Source: Liolophura sinensis (taxonomy: Eukaryota; Mollusca; Polyplacophora; Chitonida; Chitonidae). From it: a DNA stretch of 64,000 bases. The notes beneath the pieces are model-generated. The model was given only the letters and a program-made list of their open reading frames with translations, searched no databases and was not told the DNA's origin. Shown piece by piece: positions 50,126 through 62,105 of the stretch. The translations under genes were made by a program, and so were the position numbers. The stretch spans positions 54,660,984 to 54,724,983 of the forward strand of contig NC_088300.1 of the NCBI RefSeq assembly GCF_032854445.1, given 5' to 3'. The stretch's first letter is position 1, and each line of letters starts with the position of its first letter.

Positions 50126-51095
50126 CTGAAACAGTCATGAGTAATACTTCATCAAACAACCAGGTTTGTGCTGAAATCACATTGAGTAATCCTACATCAG
50201 ACAAGCAGGTTTGTGCTGAAAATAATGAGTAATACTTCACCTAACAACCAGGTATGTGCTGAAACAGTCATGAGTAATACTTCAGACAAGCAGGTTTGTG
50301 CTGAATATCAAATATTCTACATTAGACAAATAGCTTTGTGCTGAGACAGTCATGTGTAATCCTACATAAAACAACCAGGTATGTGCTAAATGTCATAAAT
50401 ATTCTACATTAGACAAGCAGCTTTGTGCTGAGACAGTCATGTGAAATCCTACATAAAACAACCAGGTATGTGCTGAAACAGTCATGAGTAATACTTCAGA
50501 CAAGCAGTTTTGTGCTGAATGTCATAAATATTCTACATTAGACAAGCAGCTTTGTGCTGAGACAGTTATGTGTAATCCTACATAAAACAACCAGGTATGT
50601 GCTGAAACATTCATGAGTAATACTTCAGACAAGCAGTTTTGTGCTGAATGTCATAAATATTCTACATTAGACAAGCAGCTTTGTGCTGAGACAGTCATGT
50701 GTAATCCTACATAAAACAACCAGGTATGTGCTGAAACATTCATGAGTAATACTTCAGACAAGCAGTTTTGTGCTGAATGTCATAAATATTCTACATTAGA
50801 CAAGCAGCTTTGTGCTGAGACAGTCATGTGTAATCCTACATAAAACAACCAGGTATGTGCTGAAACATTCATGAGTAATACTTCAGACAAGCAGTTTTGT
50901 GCTGAATGTCATAAATATTCTACATTAGACAAGCAGCTTTGTGCTGAGACAGTCATGTGTAATCCTACATTAAACAACCAGGTATGTGCTGAAACAATTA
51001 TAGGTAGTACATGTACTTCATCAAACAACCAGCTTAGAGCTAAAACAATCATGGGTACATGTAATCTTACATAAAAAAAACAGCTAGGTTTGCAG
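50126..51095. repeat. Minisatellite with 129-bp higher-order units of three ~43-bp subunits
   Basis: Subunits begin caggtatgtgctgaaacatt, cagttttgtgctgaatgtca and cagctttgtgctgagacagt; the trimer repeats about four times near 50466-51000. On the minus strand every subunit ends in a tcagcac or tttcagcac box. The array begins at the acceptor (gtttcag|cag) of the first harmonin coding exon. Confidence 0.92.
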
Positions 51096-54000
51096 TGAAG
51101 CAACCATCAGTCCTGAAATGCACTTGGGTAAACCAGCAATCAGAATCATTTGTCATAGCCGCAAGGGGAATGTGCTAAAATGCGATTATTTACACATCGC
51201 AGTATTTACTTACCTGTAAAGATTAAGTTCAAAAAGGGGAAATAAGCTCTGACAGTAGTGACAAAGTTACTAATATATGAACAGATTTTCCAATTGATCA
51301 GATCCTACATTGCTTGTAATTACAGGAATATAATGTGCATAGTTAAATGTATATCCGTTACGTAGATGTATCCAGCCTGTAGGCAGTGTTTCGGAATTAT
51401 TTTTGGGTTAGATAAACCAGTGCAAATTCCTATTCAGGGGTAGAAACAAAATAGAGTGGGGACAGGTCTGTGTCAATAAGACAGGACAATGCAAATTCAG
51501 TGGTAACAGCAAAAAAGTGGCACCTTGAATTTGCAAACCAGATCCTCATCCATTTCTCAAAACAGGATGTAATTTCCCAATAACCTTATAAAAATTTGAC
51601 TTTCAAAGTAATGTGAACATGGCGCCAAACATTCAGCTGCAAATACTAATGGGTAACTATAAAGTAAAAAATGGAGGACAAATGTGATGTCAACCAGAAT
51701 TTTCTCAAGTTTAGTCTTCTTTCGTAATAAAGCCTAGTTTTATAAGCTTCACCATGAAGATTTACATGCGTAATAAAAATATTAATGTATTATTTAATTA
51801 AAAAATAAAATCCCCAAGTAAGATTTCCAGTTTTTCTTTCTTATGACTGCACAATACATCCTGACTTACCTGTAAATTTACCTGCCATGCTAACCTACAT
51901 ACAACTTTCTGCACATAACACAGACTTACATATACCAACACTCTCCTTTCAGAAGCTATGGGCTTATCAGGTATTGTCAAAAGTTTAAACACCGTGCCTG
52001 TATCACTACATAAAAGCTTAACTTAGCACAACAAAGCCTGCCAACAATATCAACCATGTACAGTCAAGATTGCATACCTCAATATGTGTATACAACATGT
52101 ATGTAAATCTTACATATGTAGATGTGGAAGTTTTTGTAAAATAAAAGCTTCTTTCACTACCTTTATACCAGTGTCAATCTTCCTCCCACACCCTTGTCAG
52201 AAAAGTTAATTACTTTGTACTATAATAACTATAACATACATGTATATATTAGGTACATGTATACAGCTTGTCATCTGTAATATAGGAAGAAGTACATGTA
52301 CTTAACCTCAGTGGCCAGTGCAACATAAAAAATTATTCATTTTACAGCTTACACATGTGCAAGAATTACTGACTGCATTGCCAGTAAAGTCAAGTAAACA
52401 GTACAGTACATAATTACTTGCTAATTAACTTCATTTTTACTTCAGTGACTTACTAAACTTCTCATCGAAGTGGGGAGATACATAATAAGTTTATATGTAG
52501 AGGCAACATAAAAACATCAAACTACACACCCTGAAAGTTGGTCAACCTATTCACCAGTCAAAAATGTCTATCACTCAAAATGTCTCACAAGAAGTTGTGA
52601 TCAACATTTTGCGGCATTTTTGGTTCAAACTCCATATGTAAAAGTGATCTGCAATTCTTCTTAATTGTGATAGCTCCACCTGAAGTCCATATCATCTCTT
52701 TATCTCAAAATAACATAGGGGCCTCCATGGCCAAGAGGGTTAGCACAACAACATGTCGCAATGACCCAGGAGCTGCTCACCAATGAAGTCACTGTGAGTT
52801 CAAGCCAAGCTCATGCTGGCTTCCTCTTCTACCATACGTGGGAAGGTCTGCCGTTAACCTACGGATGGTTGTGGGTTTCCCCAAAGCCTCTGCCGATTTC
52901 CTACCACCATAATGCTGGCCGCTGTCATATAAGTGAAATATTCATCCGTATGCTGTAAAACATCAATCAAGTAAATAAATATATAAACAAAACAACATAC
53001 AATGCACATGTATGTAATCATACTGACATCCAGTTGAGTTGATTTGATTAGTGTTTTACTCCATACTCATTAATATTTCATTGATACAACGACAGCAAGC
53101 ATTACGGTGGCAGGAAACCGAGCAGGTCGCTAACAGGTGTTTCAATATATTACCAGAGAAACAGCTACCATGAACTTTACCTGCGAAATGTGATGGACAC
53201 ATTTACTTGTGATACACATACCACTATAGATACAACAGTAATGTTTATCATGATATGTGTTGTTTTTCCTTTCTTCAGCAGAAGACTTTTATAGTACGTT
53301 GTTGCCAAGTCCAATTCGTGCCTGTGCAAACTGAATGTCATGCAGTTAATAAAAGGTAAACTAAAAAGACCTAGGGATGTTAAAGGATATTTAACACAAC
53401 AATCAAACAGGTAGATAGTTGCGTGCTTCACTTAAATAAATTGTAAGACAACATCTACATTATGTATGTAACCCTAAGAACATGTGAAACAATCAAGGAA
53501 TAAAGAAAAGTAAGTCAGTGTTGTGGTGTGGTGGCTTGTATACCATGAACTGGATGTGAAAATGATTATCGAATGCAACTAAAGCTACTAAATACGTAGC
53601 TGAATTAAATTAAATGCTGAGATCTATTTTCAACAATTTCTAATATTTATCTACCTTAACGTTTAATCGTTGAATTAAAAAATCTGGTAGGTCCTGACTC
53701 CATTCTACAAGGTACTTTGTTGAATGAAGTTGGCCGTTTAATCCGCTCCAAAACGGCGAGACACACCAATATCAGAAATGATTGAAAATAGACCTCAACG
53801 TTTAATTTAATTGAACTACTAAACATATTAATAAATATTGACATGGAAGACATATTTCTTCCATCAAGATGAAAACCCCATAAAGCAAAAACTACCTCCT
53901 CAAAAACAACAGCATATGTCCAGGATATCACCCAAACCATGGTACATTTGGTGTAGGAGTAAATCCAAATGACATGGGCATCAATCCCCATCAGTGATTA

Positions 54001-54602
54001 CCCTTTTCAGGCTGAAGTGACAGTGTTTCAAGACAATGTTCTAAAACAGCCAAATCTGCGACTTGACCATTTCATCAAATTAACGCTCATGGTGATGCAG
54101 TGATTAGGTAGACATGCATGTTGAGAATATAAATCCCTTCAGGATGTCAAGTCTGAAATCTCAAATAGGAAAACATGTATGGCATATTGTTTTATTGTAC
54201 TGTACTATTGCCATTGAGTGGGTTTGCATCTGACCTTATGGCTTTCGACAATCAGTCAAATTTATATTGTATGTTCTAACATAAAAGACACTCCACATCA
54301 CACAATTATATACCTTATTAATTATCAAAAGACGAATGTGAAAGTCAGTATTTAAATTCTCGTAACTTGAACTGTATACATGTAACTATGTATGCAAGAT
54401 GCAATTACTTGCGTACAGCGGTGGCGCCGGAAAGCAAAATCCATATACGTTGTTGTTGTTGCAAACGAACTGATAGCCTGAAATATGATAAATTGTGACA
54501 TGATCGGTAGGTAATAGCCAACGTGAGACACTGGAATGGATGCAGTGTATAGTCAGGCTATATTAACATTGTAAAGCGTGTACAAAATAGCTTTTAACTT
54601 AC
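51096..54602. other. Harmonin 5' intron
   Basis: It holds a full-length plus SINE (52719-52985) and a minus SINE fragment (53036-53126). No exon is supported. The open frame around 53.7-54.0 kb lacks recognisable protein features. Confidence 0.45.
52719..52985 (+). mobile_element. tRNA-derived SINE, full length but diverged
   Basis: The head is ggggcctccatggccaagag with a degenerate A box and a B box at 'gagttcaagcc'. It then runs through the body to an AAAT-rich tail. Confidence 0.8.
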
Positions 54603-54720
54603 GATACAAATTTATGACTGCATCTGTGTAGTCGGCGTACCCCTTTATCACCAGCTAACGTTTGACATCTGGGAGCAGCGCCCCCTACAGTGGCACGTGC
54701 ACTGCCACCAGCATCGAACC
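54603..54720 (-). other. Candidate harmonin 5'UTR exon and promoter
   Basis: A consensus donor TTTGTATC|gtaagt on the minus strand would end a non-coding exon here, upstream of the exon 1 acceptor at 50126. The region contains a CTCF-like motif and a GCACGTGC box. Inference only. Confidence 0.35.
54678..54690 (-). promoter_or_regulatory. CTCF-like motif at the harmonin 5' end
   Basis: On the minus strand, CTGTAGGGGGCGC matches the 3' two-thirds of the CTCF core (AGRKGGCRS); the first bases deviate. Its orientation is opposite to the motif at 6277. Confidence 0.4.
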
Positions 54721-55689
54721 TGTAAACAAACTGTGTTGACAGCTGTTCAGAAAACAATCAGACTACATCTAGCTTCTCTTGTCTATTATTGACATGTGAA
54801 ACCATCTCCCAACCTCTTCCGGTATTTGAACGACTCGAATGTCAAACACTGTCGATATAAAAACCCTAGTGAAGATTCGTTTAGTGTATTTTCCGATTGC
54901 GATATAAAACCATGTCAAGGCGTATTTACATGTACATGTACGCAGTTTTGAATAAAGTTTGTAAAATGCACTTCCCAGTTCTATGTACTGTCTTTACTCA
55001 ACAAACTAATAGGCCTGGTAGATGCCAGGGGTGAGATGACGACAAGGAATACATGTATCATGCAGCGTATGACACACTGGACGTACACCTATGTATGTCG
55101 GTAATCAAAACATAACGTTGCCTTTTTGGTTTAAATGTCGGACACAAAGGGAAAATATGGACATTAGTCTATATTAAATGTCACAGTTTTTGTATGAGTT
55201 ATTCAAGTTATTCCTTCTGTTAACTGTGTTTTCAAACTAACAGTAGAAATCTTTACAGTAGGCCAATTGTGGCTGGTGTTCACCTCGTCTCACCCTTGAG
55301 TCTGGTGCGATATATACAGTGTGTATACATGATGGCTGTGTCTAATTATACAATGCATATAGACCTATACATAAACCTCTATTCTTGTAATTTACGGGAA
55401 TTTTTTGAGTCATTGTCATGATTGAACATTACATGACATCATGTTGAGCCCTCCGGAGCGGATTCTTATCTCGCTGTTGGGAGTTTGTCTGTCAGTCACA
55501 AGGGCACGATGTTTGTGTTCAAAACCAACTTGGACATGGATTTTTTTGGTTACCTCACTTTAACTTGTCCGGCCTTGGTGGCAATAAGCGGTCTACAATG
55601 TTCCTCCACCAGTGCGGTGGTCATTTGTGTATATCATACCAGGCAAGAACATTAGATATGTTTCCCAAGTAATCAACAGTAGGCCTAAG

Positions 55690-55840
55690 TAACACCTCAT
55701 ATGTACGAAATTTCGTCAGTGACTTGCCAAATGTCGGTGGTTTACGCCGGGCACTCCGATTTCGTCCACTCACGAAAGTAACCGCTATGGTACAAGTGAA
55801 AATTCCCGTGAACGGCGTTAAACAACAATGAAATAAATAA
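55690..55840 (+). repeat. Related short interspersed element
   Basis: The sequence 'tgtcggtggtttacgccggg', then 'ggtacaagtgaaaattcccg' and 'aacggcgttaaac' with an AAATAAAT end resembles the 3' half of the SINE family, but with a different body. Confidence 0.6.
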
Positions 55841-56246
55841 CACTGGGTGATAACGGTATAAGTGTTGCAGGCATCTTCAAGAACCGTAAATCTATTTCAT
55901 TTGTACAGGAATGGTATTAAGTTTATTGCATGAGAAACCTACCTATAATCATGCTCTGGGAGTGATCAGACTGCCTGCCAAGGTTCAGCCCCAATCAGGT
56001 TATGCGACTTTATGGCGGGCAGTCTTCGTATTTCCCTACTTGGTGCTTCTTGATAGGCTTCGTACCAATCTGCCTGTTGTCGGTATATACACTGAATAGG
56101 TGTTACGTCATGTCCAACGTGAATTGACCTTGAGGTTCTCGGAATGGCGTTCCACCGAGGCAGCACTATAGGCCTGAATACGTACCTGCCAGATGAAGAT
56201 ACCGTAATCAAGAAAAAAACCAGTGCACATGCTCAAATGATAACTG

Positions 56247-56511
56247 GGGCCTCCGTGGCTCAGTTGGTTAGCGCGCTAGCGCAGCGTAATGACCCAGGAG
56301 ACTCTCACCAATGCGGTCGCTATGAGTTCAAGTCCAGCTCATGCTGGCTTCCTCTCCGGCCGTACGTGGGAAGGTCTTCAGTAACCTGCGGATGGTCGTG
56401 TGTTTCCCCCGGGCTCTGCCCGGTTTCCACCCACCATAATGCTGGCCGCCGTCGTATAAGTGAAATATTCTTGAGTACGGTGTAAAAGACCAATCAAAAA
56501 AAAAAAAAAAA
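56247..56511 (+). mobile_element. Full-length, apparently young tRNA-derived SINE
   Basis: The tRNA-like head has an A box (tggctcagttgg) and a B box (gagttcaagtcc). The conserved body (cataatgctggccgccgtcg) and a poly(A) tail follow. Perfect 14-bp direct repeats tcaaatgataactg flank it at 56233-56246 and 56512-56525. It is the best reference copy in the window. Confidence 0.95.
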
Positions 56512-57489
56512 TCAAATGATAACTGAGAAATCGGATTGATTTGAGCAACGGTGATATGCACCATGCACAGAGATGAGACGCCGTAAAACATATTTCTATG
56601 CCAGTCATGCACCAGAATGAATGCTTCATGCAGGTCAGTAATGACAAGATCATTCTGCAAACAATGTTCAATATAAGCCACAACAGTAGGACATTAGCGC
56701 GAGGTAATGTGAAGAGAGACAGTGAGCAGTTTTAAATGATGCTAGGAAGTCACAAGGAATCTTCCAAGAGCGTAAGTTTACACACTATCCAAGTCGTGAA
56801 CCATGGTGGTAGATAAGTTGCCATTTATCAAAATCATGTATCACGTGCTCCTCAAACATTGCATTCGAAGGTCTGTACACCGTGTACAGGCTCTTAAAAT
56901 GTTACATAAACTGAATAACTTATCAGCCATGGGGCCGAGTATATGCGATTACGTGAAAACACTGGTACTATACCATCCTCTTATAGGATCTACGAGTGAA
57001 GTTTCATCGTAATTGTCCTGTCATTGGTCACTGTCAGAACGGAGAAGACGGCTGTTTCTGGATATTCGCAAGTGTCCTTGGTGGCTTGCGGCATGAAAGG
57101 TATATCCATATCAGTTTGTATCGTGTTGTTTTAACGTTATGCTGAAGATCACTGAATAATTATAGTCATTTATTCTACATAATGGTACTATATTAAAAAC
57201 CTGGGACAAATTCGAAGTACAAATTAGAGATCCGAACTGTTTAACGTTTTGCTTCATTCCAAGAAAGAACTGTCGAAGTTTAGTATAAAGGAACTATATA
57301 GAGAACTGCATCGTATATTCAAACAACGATAAAGCATGGTAACCCAAGTATTTTACACTGCAAGCTGCCAATATATTACAAGCAATATATAAGTAATTAT
57401 TCAACAAAATTTTCAGTCATAGCCGTAATCCAATCTATAGACGTTATACACACCTCGATCTGCCTTGACCCATGCTTCATTAGAATGAA

Positions 57490-57764
57490 TGTTATTTATT
57501 TATTTATTTATTCATTTATTTGATTGGTGTTTTACGCCGTACTCAAGAATATTTCACTTATACGACGGCGGCCAGCATTATGGTGGGTGGAAACCGGGCA
57601 GAGCCCAGGGGAAATCCACCACCATCCGCAGGTTGCTGGCGGACCTTCCACTTACGACCGGAGAGGAAACCAGCATGAGCTGGACTTGAACTCAAAGCGA
57701 CCGCATTGGTGAAAGACTCCTGGGTCATTACGCTGCGCTAGCGCGCTAACCAAATGAGCCACCA
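57490..57764 (-). mobile_element. tRNA-derived SINE, full length
   Basis: Minus-oriented, from a head 'tggctcatttggttagcgcg' at the right to the TTTATTTATT-complement tail at the left. A (gaat)n microsatellite adjoins the head side, apparently grown from the gaatgaatg target-site repeat. Confidence 0.88.
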
Positions 57765-57784
57765 TTGGAATGAATGAATGAATG

Positions 57785-57960
57785 AATGAATGGATGGGTT
57801 TAATGCTGTAATTAACAATTTTTCAGTCGTGAGACGACGAGGGGTCATCATGTGTGTGTGCATATACTGTGCCTTCTTGTGGCAAGGCGAGTGCATGCCA
57901 CTAACGTGCTGCCGGCCCTAACCATCATGTACTCTAAAACATTACCTCGAAAAGAATTGT
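57785..57960 (+). repeat. Dispersed repeat family 2, truncated plus copy
   Basis: It contains aacaatttttcagtcgtgag, 'gcatatactgtgccttcttg' and 'ggcaaggcgagtgcatgcca', then breaks off after 'gtgctgccggcc'. Confidence 0.65.
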
Positions 57961-59455
57961 ACAAACTTCAATGGAAAGATACACGAGTTAAGCATTTTTC
58001 ACCAGCATGTATATTATTATAAACGAAAAAGGCGGTATTCTATGCATATATGTGGCCCGTCACTTTTAATATTCAGTACATTCAGTACCTTTGATTAGAT
58101 AAACATTTTATTAATAGCACTGAGACACCGGGGAAAGGAAACGATATATGGGCAAGTTTTAGGCGTGATTTAAGCCGACCGAGAAATTCGAATGCAAATT
58201 TCGAAATGCACTTAGTAGATCCACGAGAATATCTAGCTTTGCAGATGGGCTATTCTTTTTTCATAGTAATCTATGACTTAGTTCAGTATAAAAGCAGCCA
58301 GCAAGAGGTACCGCAATGCACGTAGCGAATAAATCAGCTGTGTATTCCTTATTAATTCATTCTCATTTATAGAATTGTATTTTCGAGAAATGTCAAGACA
58401 AATACTATCTTTCTCTGTTCCCATATAAATATATTCGAAGGGGTGATGTGTATCAGTGAATGCTGATTTGTATGATGTGATTCTGTAGCCGTCTCGTGTG
58501 TTTTCAAATGGCATTGGAATTTAGTGTGTCAGAATGTATATAGCCTTCAAATAATTCTGCATAATTTACCAACAAATTACTTGTGAATTTACCAGTATGA
58601 TTTAACAGCGTATACAGAGTTGATGACATGTCTATATTTATGAAATAGCAATATCATTCAAAGAAGAAAAAACTAATTTAACTGTTGATCAATAATTGAT
58701 AACTTCACACTGTGTCATAACTCAGCAATGGATCAGTCCCTTCGGCCTTTCACAGGATTCGATTTAACGATATGCCGTGCCATGACTTCAAGTACCTGCA
58801 GTACAATAAAAATGAAGAATATGTGACATCTGTATGAAGTTAAGTTGCACTGGCCAATCAAAGTTATCTCCTTGTGCATCGCGATGTTGAAACTTCGACT
58901 ATCTGATACTAGTATGTTGTCATGCAGGCAACAACCGTCCGTCGATTTACGCCTAATACATACATTTTTTTAGAACAACGTCTACCATAATCCCCAAAAC
59001 ATGACATAGAAAACATTCTTTTTAGTTCACCTCAGAGGCTATATGCAGCGACTGTACGTCTTACCAGGCTCTCTATTTAAAGAGAAATGACCTGTTGCTG
59101 TACGTCATGGTATGAGGCGTTAATGGAGAGGATGCCATTTCGTTACTCTTGATCTAGATCCCATAGCACAGAGTAATCAAACAACTGTTTCAGAAAACAA
59201 AAATAAAAACATAAAAGAAAAACACACACACGCACACACACACGGCTAGTGTAAAAGCCTTTTACGGAAATGAAGTTCTATCTTTTAAACAGACAAATAA
59301 AACGAGACTCGGAGATTTTTTTTCTTCAATCTCCAAAGTAATGGCAGGCAACTGGCAATTACCTCAAAGCCTTTCACGTAATGGGAGTTACAATATGAAT
59401 AAAAACAATGGAGTCAAATGAGAATCTATGCGATTTAAAAAAAAAAAAAAAATAG

Positions 59456-59656
59456 ATTTTGGAACAAACAGTTATTTTGATTTTTCTGTATTCTCTCGCT
59501 GCATGGCTGGTCTCCACAAGTGGAAAGCAATTATACCGAGACCCAAGTCCTATTCCCAGCGGAGCGACCGGTCTTGTCATCGGCTTATCTGCTCACATCA
59601 TCTTCATCGCCATAGTTACTCAGTGTACCCGCCTTTACGCATGCGTACAGGCGTAA
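59456..59656 (+). other. Candidate small membrane-protein exon
   Basis: After a tag acceptor-like triplet the frame reads QTVILIFLYSLAAWLVSTSG, KQLYRDPSPIPSGATG and LVIGLSAHIIFIAIVTQC, then TAA. It looks like two hydrophobic segments around a polar loop. An ATTAAA follows at about 59665. There is no ATG and the upstream poly(A) run is a poor splice context, so this may be chance. Confidence 0.25.
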
Positions 59657-60545
59657 TTCCAACATTAAAGATGAACAAAACTACAGAGAACAGAAGCGAT
59701 GGTAATGTAACAATACACCGCAATGCGAAATAGAAATCAATTAACATCTGTAGATATACCCTCCATTGGCATGTTATACCAAACTCTTTTCTAATAATTT
59801 GTTTACTGTTTTAAATTAAGGTATCATACACTTATGATATACATTATATACCGTCTTGTGGTTATGCATCTATTTTCTCTTGTATCGAAATTGTTAAGAC
59901 TGATCACGCTTGACGTTTTTAACTTTAAGAAAATCGCCTTTTTTGGACGTGACAAAAGTGATAAAAGTCATGTATTATTCTAAACACAGAGGTTTTCGTG
60001 TACTTACACGGTCATCTGAATGAATCGGCGATGAAGGTTTCACATCTATGTACGAATCCATCAGTTACGAAAGCAAGGTTGATTTCCTACACATACATGC
60101 ATCATACATATTTTTATGATACCTATATATAAGCTACCTCTAGAATGTTATTGGACATAAGGGATTTTATTTTCCTTATAACATTAAATCTCTGAAAGAT
60201 TGGTACAAAGCTTATATGGTATACAGTATTCTTTGTCCACCAGCTATAAAATAACGACTGACATAAAGTCTTCACTTGTGTCTTGAATGTATGAATTCAG
60301 TTATGAATGAACGGCTGTGACGCCAAATCAACAATATTTCAACCATATCGTGGCGAACTTGATATGACTTGTCATTATACATGTATATCAATTCAGGCCA
60401 TTGCACTTCTCATATTTTTTAAATTTTCCTACATACGTGCATTGCAACCGAAAAAATGTATAAACAGTAATTGCATTGCAAACAGATATCCAACCGTATC
60501 TTGCGGACGACTATGAGTCTTGAAGTTTAACGATAACTTTACTGA

Positions 60546-60688
60546 TCTATTTATTTGATTCTTGTTCTACTCCGTACTCAAAAATATTTCACTTATACGA
60601 CGGCGGCCAGCGTTATGGTGGAAGGAAACCCGGCAGACCCCGGGGGAAACCCACGACGATCCGCAGGTTGCTCTCAGACCTTCCCACA
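60546..60688 (-). mobile_element. SINE, head-truncated
   Basis: Minus-oriented tail and body (cgacggcggccagcgttatg, ccccgggggaaacccacgac), stopping before the tRNA-like head. Confidence 0.8.
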
Positions 60689-61199
60689 ACGATAACTTTA
60701 AATGCACGTTTTGGAATATATGAATGAATAATTATGTCGTTACTCCACATTTGCAGTATTGTACCGAGAATGTACATATGATTTAAAAGATTTATTGTTA
60801 TCATGCAGCCGTGAATAAAGTGATGCTGAGCGGCCGCGGTTTGACTCGAGAAACTTGACCCGTATGTCACGTAGAGCGTGTAAAGCAAGTATAGGTTAGG
60901 ATCCAGGGAGGGCTTATAACATGTCACAGACCTTGCCGCGTGCTCTCTCATGGGCCGGCCAAGCCCCTACAAACACTAACAATTTATCAACATCAGATAG
61001 AGCAGGCAATAATGAAAGAGTAGGATGATGAGGTATGTCTGCAGAATTCACAGAGCGGACTTTTTGTGTATGTCCAATGAATAATTGATAGCAGGCAATT
61101 TCTAACATTGGATCGCTAGGACCCGGTCAAGTAATTAAAAATGAACATGAGGGAAGGATTTGAATAATTAACGAGGAAAATTCATGCATGATTTATGTT

Positions 61200-61396
61200 G
61201 GGGAATAATATAATGGCGCGTCTGGATTGACAAGAAACTTTTCATTGATTTGCACGGGGTCTGTGTACATATCGTGCCTTTAGGCAGGCAGTGGGAGTAT
61301 AGAGACCGAAGTCAGACTGGGACTGTCAGATGTCGACCAGGCGCCTTACGCACAGACCGGACTCGTGACAGAGGGCGAGCACACATCGCTGTACAG
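61200..61396 (+). other. Candidate 5'UTR exon of the zinc-finger gene
   Basis: GC content rises here, and CTGTACAG|gtgagt at 61396/61397 is a strong donor. A matching acceptor, gtatctgttctacag, ends at 61873. The transcription start is not located. Confidence 0.4.
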
Positions 61397-62105
61397 GTGA
61401 GTCTTCAATACACCGACTTACATACTTACACCCGCTCACTATACATTTAGATAAATAGCTTTCATCTTTGTACATCTTCGTACATCGTTCTACCTATATC
61501 CTGCATTTACCATTTTTATTAGAATATAAAAAAATAAGGGAACAAGATTTCTGTCAATATTTTTGCAATTAGTCCATTAGTATTGCTTACATTTGAATAA
61601 CTGTGACGTTAACTAAATGTGATGATACAGTTGTAACTGAAGACAAATCCCGCCCATTTAGCTGAATGACGGTGGTCTCGTAACCTACAGAATGTGACTG
61701 GCAAGCGATTAATGGATAACAAAGCCTATCTGCAGCATTCAAAGGTTTGGCCAGGTTAATGCACTAGAGACTCATATACACATCTCGCACAGATTCCGCC
61801 AATGAAAATTTAATCACCTCCGTTGCGGCGTGGTCCATCTAGTTACTGGTGTTGTTATGTATCTGTTCTACAGGCGTCCTGATATGCAGTCATCCAGGAT
61901 CGGGGTATAGACTTCAGTCACACACGCCAGACCCACGGCTATACACAATATATACCCCAGCTCTGCGGAATACATGGATTAAACCATCCCAGGCATTGCT
62001 AGGGGATTTGATGCAGTTTCTTTCTAAGAATTCTTAAGAAACTTGGTAAAGTTTGAATCGGAGTTTGGATCACCTGTGTTGTTTGATTGCGGTTTGGTCA
62101 GTGAC

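Larger units (their letters stand above)
54721..61190. other. Intergenic region between harmonin and the zinc-finger gene
   Basis: It contains several SINEs and a family 2 repeat, plus a related dispersed element (about 55690-55840, ending 'gaacggcgttaaac'). There is also one weak candidate exon (59456-59656). Otherwise nothing is recognisable. Confidence 0.5.

Noticed and set aside
53656-53991. 111-codon minus-strand frame
   Set aside because: It has no homology, splice context or codon bias that I could recognise. It lies in the harmonin 5' intron.
55966-56211. Frame with FRPIVLPRWNAIP resembling the end of a LINE reverse transcriptase
   Set aside because: Only a few residues are suggestive. 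No RT motifs (such as YADD) or other LINE sequence occur nearby.
56247-56340. tRNA gene
   Set aside because: The A and B boxes belong to the SINE head. The fold has no clean acceptor stem or anticodon arm, and the sequence continues into the SINE body.
56144-56683. Open frames of 100 or more codons near 56.2-56.7 kb
   Set aside because: Both run through the young SINE and its poly(A) tail.
57020-57105. Possible plus-strand 5'UTR exon ending ATGAAAG|gtatat with an upstream CCAAT box
   Set aside because: No coding exon or acceptor could be linked to it downstream; too weak to call.
60825-60855. Closely spaced NotI (gcggccgc) and XhoI (ctcgag) sites suggesting vector
   Set aside because: The flanking sequence is ordinary AT-rich genomic DNA with SINEs, and no polylinker or plasmid sequence is present.
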